DNA from: JALSNL01 sp036479585
Lineage (GTDB): Bacteria > Bacteroidota > Ignavibacteria > Ignavibacteriales > Melioribacteraceae
Length of the DNA stretch: 64,000 nt
Direction: 5' to 3'
Assembly: GCA_965224785.1 (NCBI GenBank)
Contig: OZ245062.1
Location: 186,001 to 250,000 of the forward strand
The notes beneath the pieces were generated by a model that was given only the letters and a program-made list of their open reading frames with translations, searched no databases and was not told where the DNA came from. Shown here one piece after another: positions 1 through 8,267 of this stretch. Both the position numbers and the translations under genes were made by a program. Each line of letters starts with the position of its first letter. Position 1 is the first letter of the stretch.

Positions 1-1
1 T

Positions 2-1168
2 GAAAGAAGCGTTGATGATATTGTTTGGATGGGTACAGAAGAATCATTAGTAAATAGAGCTGAAAGTGTTGGAGTTAAAAAAACAAAACCTTTCGATAAA
101 TTATTTAAGACATTGACGAAAGCAATTAGTAAAGGAAAGAAAATCCATTACCTTCCGCAATACAGACAAACTAATATTGTTCTACTTGAAGAATTACTTG
201 GAATAAATCATTCTAAAATAAATTCTTATGCTTCCAACAAACTTATAAAATCTGTTATAGAACAAAGATCAATAAAAGGTGAAGAAGAAATTATAGAGAT
301 TGAGAAAGCTTTAGATATTAGTCTTGAAATGTACGCAACTGCAATGAAGATGATAAAGCCGGGAATGATTGAACGTGAACTATATGGAACTATTGAAGGT
401 ATTGCTCTTGCTAAGGGAAGTGGAGTTTCCTTTCCAATTATCTTCTCTGTTAACGGAGAAATTTTACATAATCATTCCCACGATAATGAAATGAAAAGCG
501 GACAAATTGCGTTGCTAGATTCTGGTGTTGAAACAACCACAAATTATGCAAGTGATATAACAAGAGTGATTCCGGTAAGTGGAAAATTTACAGATAAACA
601 AAAAGAAATTTACAATATAGTTTTGGAATCAGAACTAAAAGCTATTGAAATGATTAAGCCTGGAATTAAATATAAAGAAATACATCTTGAAGCAGCAAAA
701 GTAATTGCAAGTGGATTAAAAGAATTAGGAATTATGCAAGGAGATGTAAATGAAGCTGTGGATAAAGGGGCACACGCACTTTTCTTTCCGCACGGCTTGG
801 GACATATGATGGGGCTTGATGTTCATGATATGGAAAACCTTGGAGAAAATTATGTTGGTTATAACAAAACTACAAAAAGAAGTGATCAATTTGGATTGGC
901 ATATTTACGACTAGGGAAAGAACTGAAAAGTGGTTTTGTTATTACTGTAGAACCTGGCATTTATTTTATTCCAGCATTAATAGAAGAATGGAAAAAAGAG
1001 AGTAAGCTTTCTGAATTTATTAATTATGAAAAAGTTGAAGAGTACAAAGACTTTGGTGGAATAAGAATTGAAGATGATGTTCTTGTTACTGAAAATGGAA
1101 ATAGAATATTAGGGAAACCAATTCCTAAAACTATAGAAGAAGTTGAAGCTGCATGTAGTTCTAATTAA
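2..1168 (+). CDS. pepP: Xaa-Pro aminopeptidase (peptidase M24B), 5' end outside window
   Basis: This is the C-terminal part of a metalloaminopeptidase that removes the N-terminal residue before proline. The reading frame is open from base 2 (ERSVDDIVW precedes the first ATG at 29), so the gene starts upstream and that ATG is internal. The first 80 or so residues resemble the end of the AMP_N domain and the rest is the pita-bread catalytic domain. The five metal ligands are visible: Asp in LLDSGVE, Asp in SDITR, His in FFPHGLGHMMG, Glu in TVEPGIY and Glu in IRIEDD. The fragment has 388 codons and full-length family members have about 430-470, so perhaps 50-80 residues are missing. The family is certain; the substrate is known only at family level. 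Confidence 0.87.
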   Translation, partial: ERSVDDIVWMGTEESLVNRAESVGVKKTKPFDKLFKTLTKAISKGKKIHYLPQYRQTNIVLLEELLGINHSKINSYASNKLIKSVIEQRSIKGEEEIIEIEKALDISLEMYATAMKMIKPGMIERELYGTIEGIALAKGSGVSFPIIFSVNGEILHNHSHDNEMKSGQIALLDSGVETTTNYASDITRVIPVSGKFTDKQKEIYNIVLESELKAIEMIKPGIKYKEIHLEAAKVIASGLKELGIMQGDVNEAVDKGAHALFFPHGLGHMMGLDVHDMENLGENYVGYNKTTKRSDQFGLAYLRLGKELKSGFVITVEPGIYFIPALIEEWKKESKLSEFINYEKVEEYKDFGGIRIEDDVLVTENGNRILGKPIPKTIEEVEAACSSN

Positions 1169-1218
1169 ATATAGTGTGACTTTTCTTTTTAATTAATTGT
1201 AATATTAAATTCACATTT

Positions 1219-1297
1219 TGTCATTCCCGAATGTCTTCATCGGGAATCCAGGCAACATAAAAAATGGATCTCCGATTAAAACATTCGGAGATGACAT
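1219..1297. repeat. REPIN-like double-hairpin repeat, copy A
   Basis: Two hairpin arms lie in inverted orientation. The left arm (1219-1250) starts TGTCATTCCCGAATG and closes with ATCGGGAATCCA. The right arm (1264-1297), read on the minus strand, starts TGTCATCTCCGAATG and closes with ATCGGAGATCCA. Each arm folds on itself (CCCGA with TCGGG, CTCCGA with TCGGAG), and the two arms also pair with each other. The stem differences between the arms are compensated. It lies between pepP and the FAD/Fe-S dehydrogenase. Related copies are at 10424, 14471 and 29012. Confidence 0.8.
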
Positions 1298-1409
1298 CTA
1301 TGGAAAAATCATTATTTATACTTTTTTCATTAACCATATTGTACTTATTTTGCAGAGACTCTATCTATAAATTTGTGACAGTTGATTTAATAATTCTTTC
1401 TCATAAACT

Positions 1410-4232
1410 ATGCTAACCGGAAAATACCTAAAACTATACAACGAATTAAAATCTACAATTCCCGAAGAAAGATTATTTAGTGATGAACTACGAACACTAG
1501 CTTATGGAACGGATGCTAGTTTCTATAGACTAACTCCTAAGTTTGTTGTTAAAGTAACATCCGAAGAAGAAATAATATCTGTAATTAAAAAATGTAACGA
1601 GTTTCGAACCCCAAGTACATTTCGTGCTTCAGGCACAAGTCTTTCCGGGCAATCAATAACAGATTCAGTTTTAATAGTTGCAGATAGAAGCTGGAATAAA
1701 ATTTCTACTTCTAAGGATAAGTCAACAATAACAGTACAACCAGCTGTTTTAGGTGGAAGAGCAAACTTAGAACTTAGCAGATTCAATAAAAAAATTGGAC
1801 CTGACCCTGCTTCTATAAATGCAGCTACTGTTTCTGGAATTGCTTCTAACAATGCAAGCGGAATGACAAGTGGTGTTGAGTTTAACACATACAACACACT
1901 TGAAGATATGAGGATTATTTTTGCTGATGGAACCTTGCTTGATACTTCGTCCGATGCGAGTAGAAAAAAATTCTTTAGTGAAAAAAAAGAATTTATAAAT
2001 CATCTTCTAGAAATTGCAAGTGAGGCAAAAGTAAACTTCTCTGAAAGAATTTCAAAAAAATATTTAATAAAAAACACAACTGGTTACAGTATCAATTCCT
2101 TAATTGATTTTGGTGACCCGATTGTAATGATTAAGCACTTAATGATTGGTGCGGAAGGAACACTTGGATTTATATCTGAGATAACTCTAAAGACCGTACC
2201 ATCATTGCCTAACAAGGGCACTGCTCTTGTTTTGTTCCCTAATATTAAAGCTGCTTGTTCTGTAATTCCATTGTTAAAAGAACTTCCCGTTGATGCAGCA
2301 GAAATTATGGATAGAGCTTCTTTGCGTGCAGTTGAAGATAAGCCAGGGCTTCCAAGTTACCTCAAAGAACTTAGTAAAGACGCAGCCGCATTGTTAATAG
2401 AAACATCTTCGTCTGATGTTTCGGAACTTCAAAATAATATTAGTGAAATAAAAACCTCTCTTTCCAAAATTGAAACTGTAAGACCCATAGAGTTTACAAC
2501 AGATAAAAGTGAATACACTAAACTTTGGAATGTAAGGAAAGGTTTGTTCCCTTCAGTTAGTAAAGCAAGAAAGCCTGGCACTACTGTGGTTATTGAGGAT
2601 GTGAACTTTGAAACATCAAAGTTGGCAGATACAGTTAGTGATTTACAAGACTTGTTTGTTAAACACAAATATCATGAAACAATAATTTGGGGTCATGCAC
2701 TTTCGGGCAATATCCATTTTGTGTTTTCACAAGACTTTAATAATACAAGTGAAATAAACAGATATAAAAGTTTTATGGATGATGTTGTAAAACTTGTGAT
2801 TGAAAAATATGATGGTTCTCTTAAAGCAGAACATGGAACTGGAAGAAACATGGCTCCGTTTGTTAAGTATGAGTGGGGAGAAGAAATTTATGGTTTAATG
2901 TTGCGGATTAAAAAATTGTTCGATCCAACAAACATTTTAAACCCTGGAGTTTTAATAAATGATGATTCTGAAATTCATATTAAAAATTTGAAACCTACTC
3001 CAATTGTTAATCCTATAATTGATAAATGTATTGACTGTGGTTTTTGCGAAGATGTTTGTCCTTCTAAAAATTTAACACTTACACCTCGACAAAGAATTAC
3101 AGTTTGGAGAGAAATAAATAAACTGAAACCTAATAATCAAGCTGGTTTACTGCTACAAGAACTAGAAAAAAGTTTTGATTATTTTGGAGAAAAAACTTGT
3201 GCAACAGATGGACTTTGTGAACTAGCTTGTCCGGTTGATATCGATACTGGAAAATTGATTAAACAAATCCGGGCAGGACAAATTACAGATGGCGAACAAA
3301 AATTTGCAAAATGGATTGCAGAAAATTTAAGACTTGTAACAACTACCGCAAAATATGGGTTGAACTTTGCGAGATTCTTCCATTCAATTCTTGGTGAAAA
3401 TATAATGCAATCAGTTGCAAATGGATTACGGAATTTGTCTGGTAATAAAATCCCTGCTTGGAATGTTGCAATTCCATCTGGAGCAGATTTTAGAGAAGTT
3501 GTAACTAACAGCAATAAAGATACAGTTGTGTATTTCCCAAGTTGTATTAGTAGAACAATGGGGAATTCCAAGAATAGTTCTACTAAAGAAAATCAAACTG
3601 ATGTTATGCAAAGGCTACTTGTTAAAGCAGGCTATAATATTGTTTATCCAGAAAACATAAATTCTTTGTGTTGCGGAATGCCCTTTGCTAGCAAGGGTTT
3701 TGTTGAACTTGGGAATTACAAAGCTGATGAACTTACAAAAGAATTGATGAATATTTCCGAGGAAGGAAAGTATCCTATTTTGTATGATACAAGTCCGTGT
3801 ACAAAAACTACATTAGAGTATTTACAAAAAAATGGGAACAATAAATTAAAAATTTATGACTCTGTTGAATTTAGTCACGATTATATTTTACCAAAGCTTA
3901 ACATCACTAAAAAAGAAAAAACAATTGCAATTCATTCTGTTTGTAGTGCAACAAAAATGGGAGAAAAAGAAAAGCTAATTGCAATAGCAGAAGCTTGTGT
4001 AACCAATGTTGTAGTTCCAAAAGGTGTGGATTGCTGTGGTTTCGCTGGCGACAGAGGATTTGACTTTCCGGAATTAAATGAATCTGCATTAGAAAATCTT
4101 AAACCAGAAATTGAAAAACATAAATGCTCGTCAGGATATTCATCAAGTAAAACTTGTGAAATTGGTTTATCACTTCATAGTGGAATTGATTACAATTCGA
4201 TTGTGTATTTAGTTGACGAGTGTAGCCTGTAG
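1410..4232 (+). CDS. FAD- and Fe-S-binding D-2-hydroxyacid (D-lactate-like) dehydrogenase
   Basis: A 940-residue fusion of a GlcD-type flavoprotein and a GlpC/LutA-type iron-sulfur module. It is expected to oxidise a D-2-hydroxyacid (D-lactate, or D-2-hydroxyglutarate as in YdiJ) and pass electrons to the membrane. Residues about 72-84 (RASGTSLSGQS) and 130-150 (IGPDPASINAATVSG) form the PCMH FAD fold. AEHGTGRN followed by FDPTNILNPGVL ends the FAD-oxidase C domain. Two ferredoxin-type clusters follow: CIDCGFCEDVCP near residue 540 and CATDGLCELACP near 600. Two cysteine-rich CCG motifs follow, CCGMPFASKG near 754 and CCGFAGDRG near 875. The length matches single-chain enzymes of this type. 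The exact substrate cannot be read from the sequence. Confidence 0.85.
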   Translation: MLTGKYLKLYNELKSTIPEERLFSDELRTLAYGTDASFYRLTPKFVVKVTSEEEIISVIKKCNEFRTPSTFRASGTSLSGQSITDSVLIVADRSWNKISTSKDKSTITVQPAVLGGRANLELSRFNKKIGPDPASINAATVSGIASNNASGMTSGVEFNTYNTLEDMRIIFADGTLLDTSSDASRKKFFSEKKEFINHLLEIASEAKVNFSERISKKYLIKNTTGYSINSLIDFGDPIVMIKHLMIGAEGTLGFISEITLKTVPSLPNKGTALVLFPNIKAACSVIPLLKELPVDAAEIMDRASLRAVEDKPGLPSYLKELSKDAAALLIETSSSDVSELQNNISEIKTSLSKIETVRPIEFTTDKSEYTKLWNVRKGLFPSVSKARKPGTTVVIEDVNFETSKLADTVSDLQDLFVKHKYHETIIWGHALSGNIHFVFSQDFNNTSEINRYKSFMDDVVKLVIEKYDGSLKAEHGTGRNMAPFVKYEWGEEIYGLMLRIKKLFDPTNILNPGVLINDDSEIHIKNLKPTPIVNPIIDKCIDCGFCEDVCPSKNLTLTPRQRITVWREINKLKPNNQAGLLLQELEKSFDYFGEKTCATDGLCELACPVDIDTGKLIKQIRAGQITDGEQKFAKWIAENLRLVTTTAKYGLNFARFFHSILGENIMQSVANGLRNLSGNKIPAWNVAIPSGADFREVVTNSNKDTVVYFPSCISRTMGNSKNSSTKENQTDVMQRLLVKAGYNIVYPENINSLCCGMPFASKGFVELGNYKADELTKELMNISEEGKYPILYDTSPCTKTTLEYLQKNGNNKLKIYDSVEFSHDYILPKLNITKKEKTIAIHSVCSATKMGEKEKLIAIAEACVTNVVVPKGVDCCGFAGDRGFDFPELNESALENLKPEIEKHKCSSGYSSSKTCEIGLSLHSGIDYNSIVYLVDECSL

Positions 4233-4327
4233 TAATTACATAAAATTAAAAGAGTTATTTTATTTAGCCTTGGCTTCGGGGTTTCATAATTATTTTAAGA
4301 GGATTTAACGTTTAATACAAAAGGATA

Positions 4328-5035
4328 TTATTCAAATAGCTTTTCAATTTTAACCACAACCGGAGCAACCTTTTTTTTCCATACATCATAGCCTAGCTCA
4401 GTCATATGAATATCTCCTGGAATAAAACATTCCATACGAGGTTTACCTTCGTCGTTAATTAGTCCAGAACTTGTATCTATAAATGTGAGTAATTTGTTTA
4501 TTGAACATGCTCTGCTAATAAGTTCATTAGTTTTCTTTAATAATTCCCACTTGTAAAATCTTTCTCCCGGACTGGGTACCATGCCAAGTATATAAATACG
4601 CGTACATGGAAGTGCTTGATGAATCTTGGTATAAAACTCTACAAATTGAATTAGGATTTCTGTCGGTGTTACTCCAGAGGCAATATCATTACTACCTTCA
4701 TAAAGAATTACAGCTCGCGGTTTATATGGAATTACGAGGTTCTCAGCAAATTTATCAGTGGCATCTTTCATAGTTGTACCACCAATACCAAGATTATAAA
4801 TTATTAATGAATCAAGATCCTTTTCTACAGTTTTCCACAGCTCCATATGTGAACTGCCAATGCAAATAATCCCAGACTCTTCTAGAGAACCACCAATTCT
4901 ATTTTTTACAAATGAATTCCAATCTTGCTTATCAGTAACTTGTGCATAAGTGGTAGTTAAATTTATTATTAGTATAGTAATAATCTTAAGTACTAAAAAA
5001 TATTTTAATCGATACTGTGAAATTTTCCAATTCAA
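4328..5035 (-). CDS. Secreted SGNH/GDSL-family hydrolase
   Basis: A 235-residue esterase/lipase-like protein. Residues about 8-31 are a hydrophobic signal peptide ending TTTYAQ, so it is exported. The SGNH blocks are present: block I has the catalytic Ser in CIGSSHMELW, block II the Gly in NLGIGG, block III the Asn in YEGSNDIASG, and block V the Asp and His in GDIHMTELGY. Similar proteins act as acetylhydrolases on sugars or lipids; the substrate here is unknown. It is convergent with the upstream dehydrogenase and has no obvious operon partner. Confidence 0.8.
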   Translation of the reverse strand: MNWKISQYRLKYFLVLKIITILIINLTTTYAQVTDKQDWNSFVKNRIGGSLEESGIICIGSSHMELWKTVEKDLDSLIIYNLGIGGTTMKDATDKFAENLVIPYKPRAVILYEGSNDIASGVTPTEILIQFVEFYTKIHQALPCTRIYILGMVPSPGERFYKWELLKKTNELISRACSINKLLTFIDTSSGLINDEGKPRMECFIPGDIHMTELGYDVWKKKVAPVVVKIEKLFE

Positions 5036-5364
5036 TATTCTATCTCCTAAATTTTACTAAACATGTTTTTTCAACCTGTTCTATAATGGAAGTTTAGATA
5101 GTGTAATTTAATGAAAAGTAGAAATTATTATTGACAATAATTGCAATTACAAAAACTAAGATAAATATACATTTATTTGGACGAGTATTTGATTTAGGAT
5201 ATTGTAGTGATGCCTTAAAAATATCTTTTTGAGCTAAATATTAATTATTTTAAACTAATTTTTAGTATAAAATGAAAGAATTAAATGTTGTAAATGGAAG
5301 AATTGTAGGGTAGACTGTTTAAGTGCATGCTTAAATCCAATAATAAAATTCATAGTAGTTCAAA
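5036..5364. other. Intergenic gap, nothing recognised
   Basis: This 329-base AT-rich stretch lies between the Rrf2 gene's stop and the start of the SGNH hydrolase; both genes are on the minus strand. I found no ORF longer than about 13 codons with a ribosome binding site, no tRNA and no strong hairpin. It probably holds the hydrolase promoter and the end of the suf transcript. Confidence 0.5.
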
Positions 5365-5829
5365 TTAAAAAACCTTTAGACCTTTTATATTACTCAATTC
5401 AAAAATATCTTTTTCCGTCCCCATTAAATCTTGAAGAGTAAGATTGTTCATAACATTATCAATTGAGTTTTGTAAAATTCGCCAAAAGGAGCGAACCGAA
5501 CAATCAGTGGAATGAGTACAAATTGTTAAGTCCGCAGAATGTGTTTCACAATATGATGTCTCAAAAAATTTACCTCCAAGAACATTCATAACATTTCCAA
5601 TAACAATTTCTTTTGGAGATTTTGTTAAAGTGTATCCACCGGTTCTGCCGCGTTCACTTTCAAGAAAACCACCAAGCCTTAGTATCCTTAGGGTTTTAGC
5701 AATGTTATGTTCGGATATCCCTTCTTCATTACTGATGTCTGGAATAGTTAATCCAATGCCTTGGCTATATGCATAACCAAGACGGACTAAACATCTTAAA
5801 CCATATTCTTCTTGTGTTGTGAATTTCAT
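5365..5829 (-). CDS. Rrf2-family [Fe-S] transcriptional regulator (IscR/SufR-like)
   Basis: A 154-residue winged-helix regulator starting MKFTTQEEYGLRCL, the normal Rrf2 N-terminus. An upstream in-frame ATG at 5895 is rejected because those extra 22 codons translate a dispersed repeat arm. The helix-turn-helix region is followed by RGRTGGYTLTKSP, the Rrf2 wing signature. Three cysteines in the dimerisation loop (C-x9-C-x5-C, in YCETHSADLTIC and THSTDC) are spaced like the [2Fe-2S] ligands of IscR, so it probably senses Fe-S status. It is the last gene of the suf cluster, downstream of the bacilliredoxin gene, and most likely represses the operon from the dyad at 12148-12173. The regulatory target is inferred. 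Confidence 0.83.
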   Translation of the reverse strand: MKFTTQEEYGLRCLVRLGYAYSQGIGLTIPDISNEEGISEHNIAKTLRILRLGGFLESERGRTGGYTLTKSPKEIVIGNVMNVLGGKFFETSYCETHSADLTICTHSTDCSVRSFWRILQNSIDNVMNNLTLQDLMGTEKDIFELSNIKGLKVF

Positions 5830-5856
5830 TTTGTTTGTGAATTGTTTTTTTCTGAG

Positions 5857-5894
5857 ATTCCGGTATTCCAAAACAACTGGAAACCGGAATGACA
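5857..5894 (-). repeat. Single-arm copy of the GTCATTCC hairpin repeat
   Basis: On the minus strand this reads TGTCATTCCGG, a loop of about 20 bases, then CCGGAATC. The ends and the ATTCCGG/CCGGAAT stem match one arm of the REPIN-like elements, but the partner arm is missing. It sits immediately before the Rrf2 gene and produces a false N-terminal extension of that ORF. Confidence 0.6.
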
Positions 5895-5910
5895 TATTCT
5901 ATAAAATTAC

Positions 5911-6444
5911 TTACTCATTCAAAGGGATTTTTGAACCACACATCTTTGCATGCACTAATTTATCATATTTCTCTTTTGAAATAGATGGACCTTCTTTTGC
6001 ACAATTTTCAGTAAAAACTTGTTGTAACAATCCACCAATTTCTTCAAGTGTTCTACCTTCAATATGATGACGAGGAAGCATAAAAACTACCTCTCCATTT
6101 TTTACAAGAGCAGCAGAAGGAGATGAAGGAGGAAATTGAGATAAAAATTTTGTTCTCATAGTATTTACAGCATCTTTTTCCTGACCAGCAAAAACTGTTA
6201 CAATATTATCTGGAATTATTTTATTTTGCAACGCCAAAGCAACTCCTGGTCTTGCACTTCCAGCGGCACATCCGCAAACAGAATTAATTAAGACAAAAGT
6301 TGTCTCATCATTTTTCTTAGACAAAGAATTTTCAACATCTTCTGAAGTTAAAAGTTCTTGAAATCCAACATAGGTAAGTTCATCCCTCATTGGCTGAACT
6401 GCATGTGGATCGTACATTGGTGCATTATTATTTATGTTAAACAT
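5911..6444 (-). CDS. BrxA/BrxB-family bacilliredoxin (DUF1094)
   Basis: A 177-residue thioredoxin-fold protein with the family active site CGC in NSVCGCAAGSARP near residue 57. The family removes bacillithiol mixed disulfides from proteins in Firmicutes and is also found in Bacteroidota. It is about 30 residues longer than the usual 145, and the extra part is at the C-terminus (HAKMCGSKIPLNE, which adds another cysteine). A good ribosome binding site (AAAGGATAAC) precedes the ATG. It lies between sufT and the Rrf2 regulator, which suggests a role in protecting cysteines of the Fe-S machinery or its clients. That role is inferred from position only. Confidence 0.88.
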   Translation of the reverse strand: MFNINNNAPMYDPHAVQPMRDELTYVGFQELLTSEDVENSLSKKNDETTFVLINSVCGCAAGSARPGVALALQNKIIPDNIVTVFAGQEKDAVNTMRTKFLSQFPPSSPSAALVKNGEVVFMLPRHHIEGRTLEEIGGLLQQVFTENCAKEGPSISKEKYDKLVHAKMCGSKIPLNE

Positions 6445-6479
6445 TTGTTATCCTTTCTTTTATACTATTATTTATACTT

Positions 6480-6583
6480 GTTTTTCTTAATCGTACTCTT
6501 ACTCATAATCTTAATCTGTTTTTTTAATAAAAGATAAAAAACCGATTATGATCAAGAAAAAGATTAAGAGTAAGAAGAAAAAC
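6480..6583. repeat. Long imperfect inverted repeat rich in TTAATC/GATTAAG
   Basis: In the sufT-bacilliredoxin gap the left arm (GTTTTTCTTAATCGTACTC, from 6480) and the reverse complement of the right arm (GTTTTTCTTCTTACTCTTAA, ending 6583) align over about 45 bases with small gaps. The loop is AT-rich. It could form a long stem in the suf transcript. It is a different family from the GTCATTCC elements. I cannot tell from one copy whether it is dispersed. Confidence 0.5.
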
Positions 6584-6586
6584 TAT

Positions 6587-6919
6587 TTAAAAAAACCCTA
6601 AGTTTAATTTTGCTTCTTCACTCATCATGTCCTTATTCCAAGGGGGTTCCCATACTAATTTTACCTCAACAGATTTTAAATCTTTTACAGCATTTTCAAC
6701 TTTCTCTCTTACTTCGCCTGGCAGTGTTCCTGCAACCGGACAAGCAGGAGCAGTAAGTGTCATAATAATTTCTGTATTAATATCATTATCAATTTTAATT
6801 CCGTAAATCAATCCAAGTTCATAAATATCAACTGGTATTTCCGGATCGAATACGGTTTTTAAAACAGAAATAATTTCTTGCTCTAAAAATTCTTTATCAA
6901 CTTTTTTCTTAAATAACAT
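6587..6919 (-). CDS. sufT: SufT-like Fe-S carrier/assembly factor (MIP18/DUF59)
   Basis: A 110-residue single-domain DUF59 protein. The family core is clear: VFDPEIPVDIYELGLIYG near residues 21-38, then MTLTAPACPVAG with the conserved cysteine near 57, and VWEPPWNKDMMSEEAKLNLG at the C-terminus. SufT proteins help maturation or transfer of Fe-S clusters to target proteins. A ribosome binding site (AGGGAA) lies just upstream. It follows sufS in the same transcription direction with a 73-base gap, so it belongs to the suf operon. Confidence 0.9.
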   Translation of the reverse strand: MLFKKKVDKEFLEQEIISVLKTVFDPEIPVDIYELGLIYGIKIDNDINTEIIMTLTAPACPVAGTLPGEVREKVENAVKDLKSVEVKLVWEPPWNKDMMSEEAKLNLGFF

Positions 6920-6992
6920 GATTTCCCTATTTCTTAATCAACTAAGATTTTGTATCGGTCTTTTTCTCAAATCAAATATCAATAACTTGCTG

Positions 6993-8267
6993 CTACGCAA
7001 ACATTTTTTTTACTTTCAACAATGAATCGTATAAAACATCTATCTCTTCTTTTTTATTGTAAAATGCAAAAGATGCACGAGCTGTTGCGGGTAAGCCAAA
7101 CCTTTTAATCAATGGTTGTGTGCAATGATGTCCGGTTCTTATTGCAACTCCTGCTGTATCAATAATAGTTCCAATATCATATGGGTGAATTCCATCTATA
7201 ACAAAAGAAATTACAGAAGCCTTGTGTTCCGATGTTCCAATAATTCTAAGTCCATCAATCTCTAATAATTTCTCTGTCCCATATTTTAGAAGTTCATCTT
7301 CGTAGGTAGAAATTTCATTCATATCAAACGAAGATAGATAATCAATAGCAGCACCAAGAGCAATGCCACCAACTATGTTAGGAGTTCCCGCTTCAAATTT
7401 TTGTGGGAGGTCTTCAAAGGTTGTACCTTCAAAGGTTACTTCCCTAATCATATCACCACCACCTTGGAATGGAGGCATTTTATCTAAATATTCTGTTTTA
7501 CCATAAAGTACACCTATACCAGTTGGTCCAAAAACTTTATGTCCAGAAAAAACATAAAAATCACAATCTAAATTTTGTACATCCACCTTGGTGTGTGGAA
7601 CTGCTTGAGCTCCATCGAGTAAAATTGGTATGTTAAACTCGTGTGCTTTTTTAACAATTTCTTTTACTGGATTTATAGTACCGAGTGCATTTGAAATATG
7701 AACAACTGAAACTAATTTAGTTTTTTCAGAAATCAATTTCTCAAATTCCTCAAAAATAAATTCGCCTTTATCATTAACCGGAACTACTTTTAATTTTAAC
7801 TTTTTTCTTTCACAAAGTAATTGCCAAGGAACAATATTGGAATGATGTTCCATGTGCGAAATGATAATTTCATCATCTTCATTGAAATAATTTTGACGGC
7901 ATAAAGAATTTGCAACTAAATTTATTCCTTCAGTTGCACCGCGAACAAAGACAATCTCAGAAACACTCATTGCATTTACAAATTCTTTAACTTTTAATCT
8001 GGCACCTTCATAAGATTCAGTTGCAAGTTCGCTAAGGAAGTGTAAACCCCTATGAATATTAGCGTTCTCGTATGTATAGTAATTTGTTATTGAATCAATT
8101 ACACTTTGAGGTTTTTGCGAAGTTGCTGCATTGTCTAAATAAACAAGTGGCTTATCGTTTACCGTTCTTTTAAGAATTGGGAAATCTTTCCTTACTTCAT
8201 CAACATTAAATTTACGATAAGTCTTAATTGCTTTTGGATTAGACTTTACTACTAAATTAAAATTCAT
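6993..8267 (-). CDS. sufS: Cysteine desulfurase SufS
   Basis: A 424-residue PLP enzyme of aminotransferase class V that takes sulfur from L-cysteine for Fe-S cluster assembly. The PLP lysine is in FSGHKVFGPTGIG and the persulfide-carrying cysteine in RTGHHCTQPL near residue 375, the group II (SufS) arrangement. It is about 18 residues longer than typical at the N-terminus. The start ATG overlaps the sufD stop by one base (TAATG), which supports this start and implies translational coupling. No SufE or SufU gene is visible in the window, so the sulfur relay partner must be elsewhere. Confidence 0.95.
   Translation of the reverse strand: MNFNLVVKSNPKAIKTYRKFNVDEVRKDFPILKRTVNDKPLVYLDNAATSQKPQSVIDSITNYYTYENANIHRGLHFLSELATESYEGARLKVKEFVNAMSVSEIVFVRGATEGINLVANSLCRQNYFNEDDEIIISHMEHHSNIVPWQLLCERKKLKLKVVPVNDKGEFIFEEFEKLISEKTKLVSVVHISNALGTINPVKEIVKKAHEFNIPILLDGAQAVPHTKVDVQNLDCDFYVFSGHKVFGPTGIGVLYGKTEYLDKMPPFQGGGDMIREVTFEGTTFEDLPQKFEAGTPNIVGGIALGAAIDYLSSFDMNEISTYEDELLKYGTEKLLEIDGLRIIGTSEHKASVISFVIDGIHPYDIGTIIDTAGVAIRTGHHCTQPLIKRFGLPATARASFAFYNKKEEIDVLYDSLLKVKKMFA

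Noticed and set aside
5830..5895. Extended Rrf2 N-terminus from ATG 5895
   Set aside because: The extension is encoded by a single-arm repeat, and the conserved Rrf2 N-terminus MKFTTQEEYGL begins at 5829.
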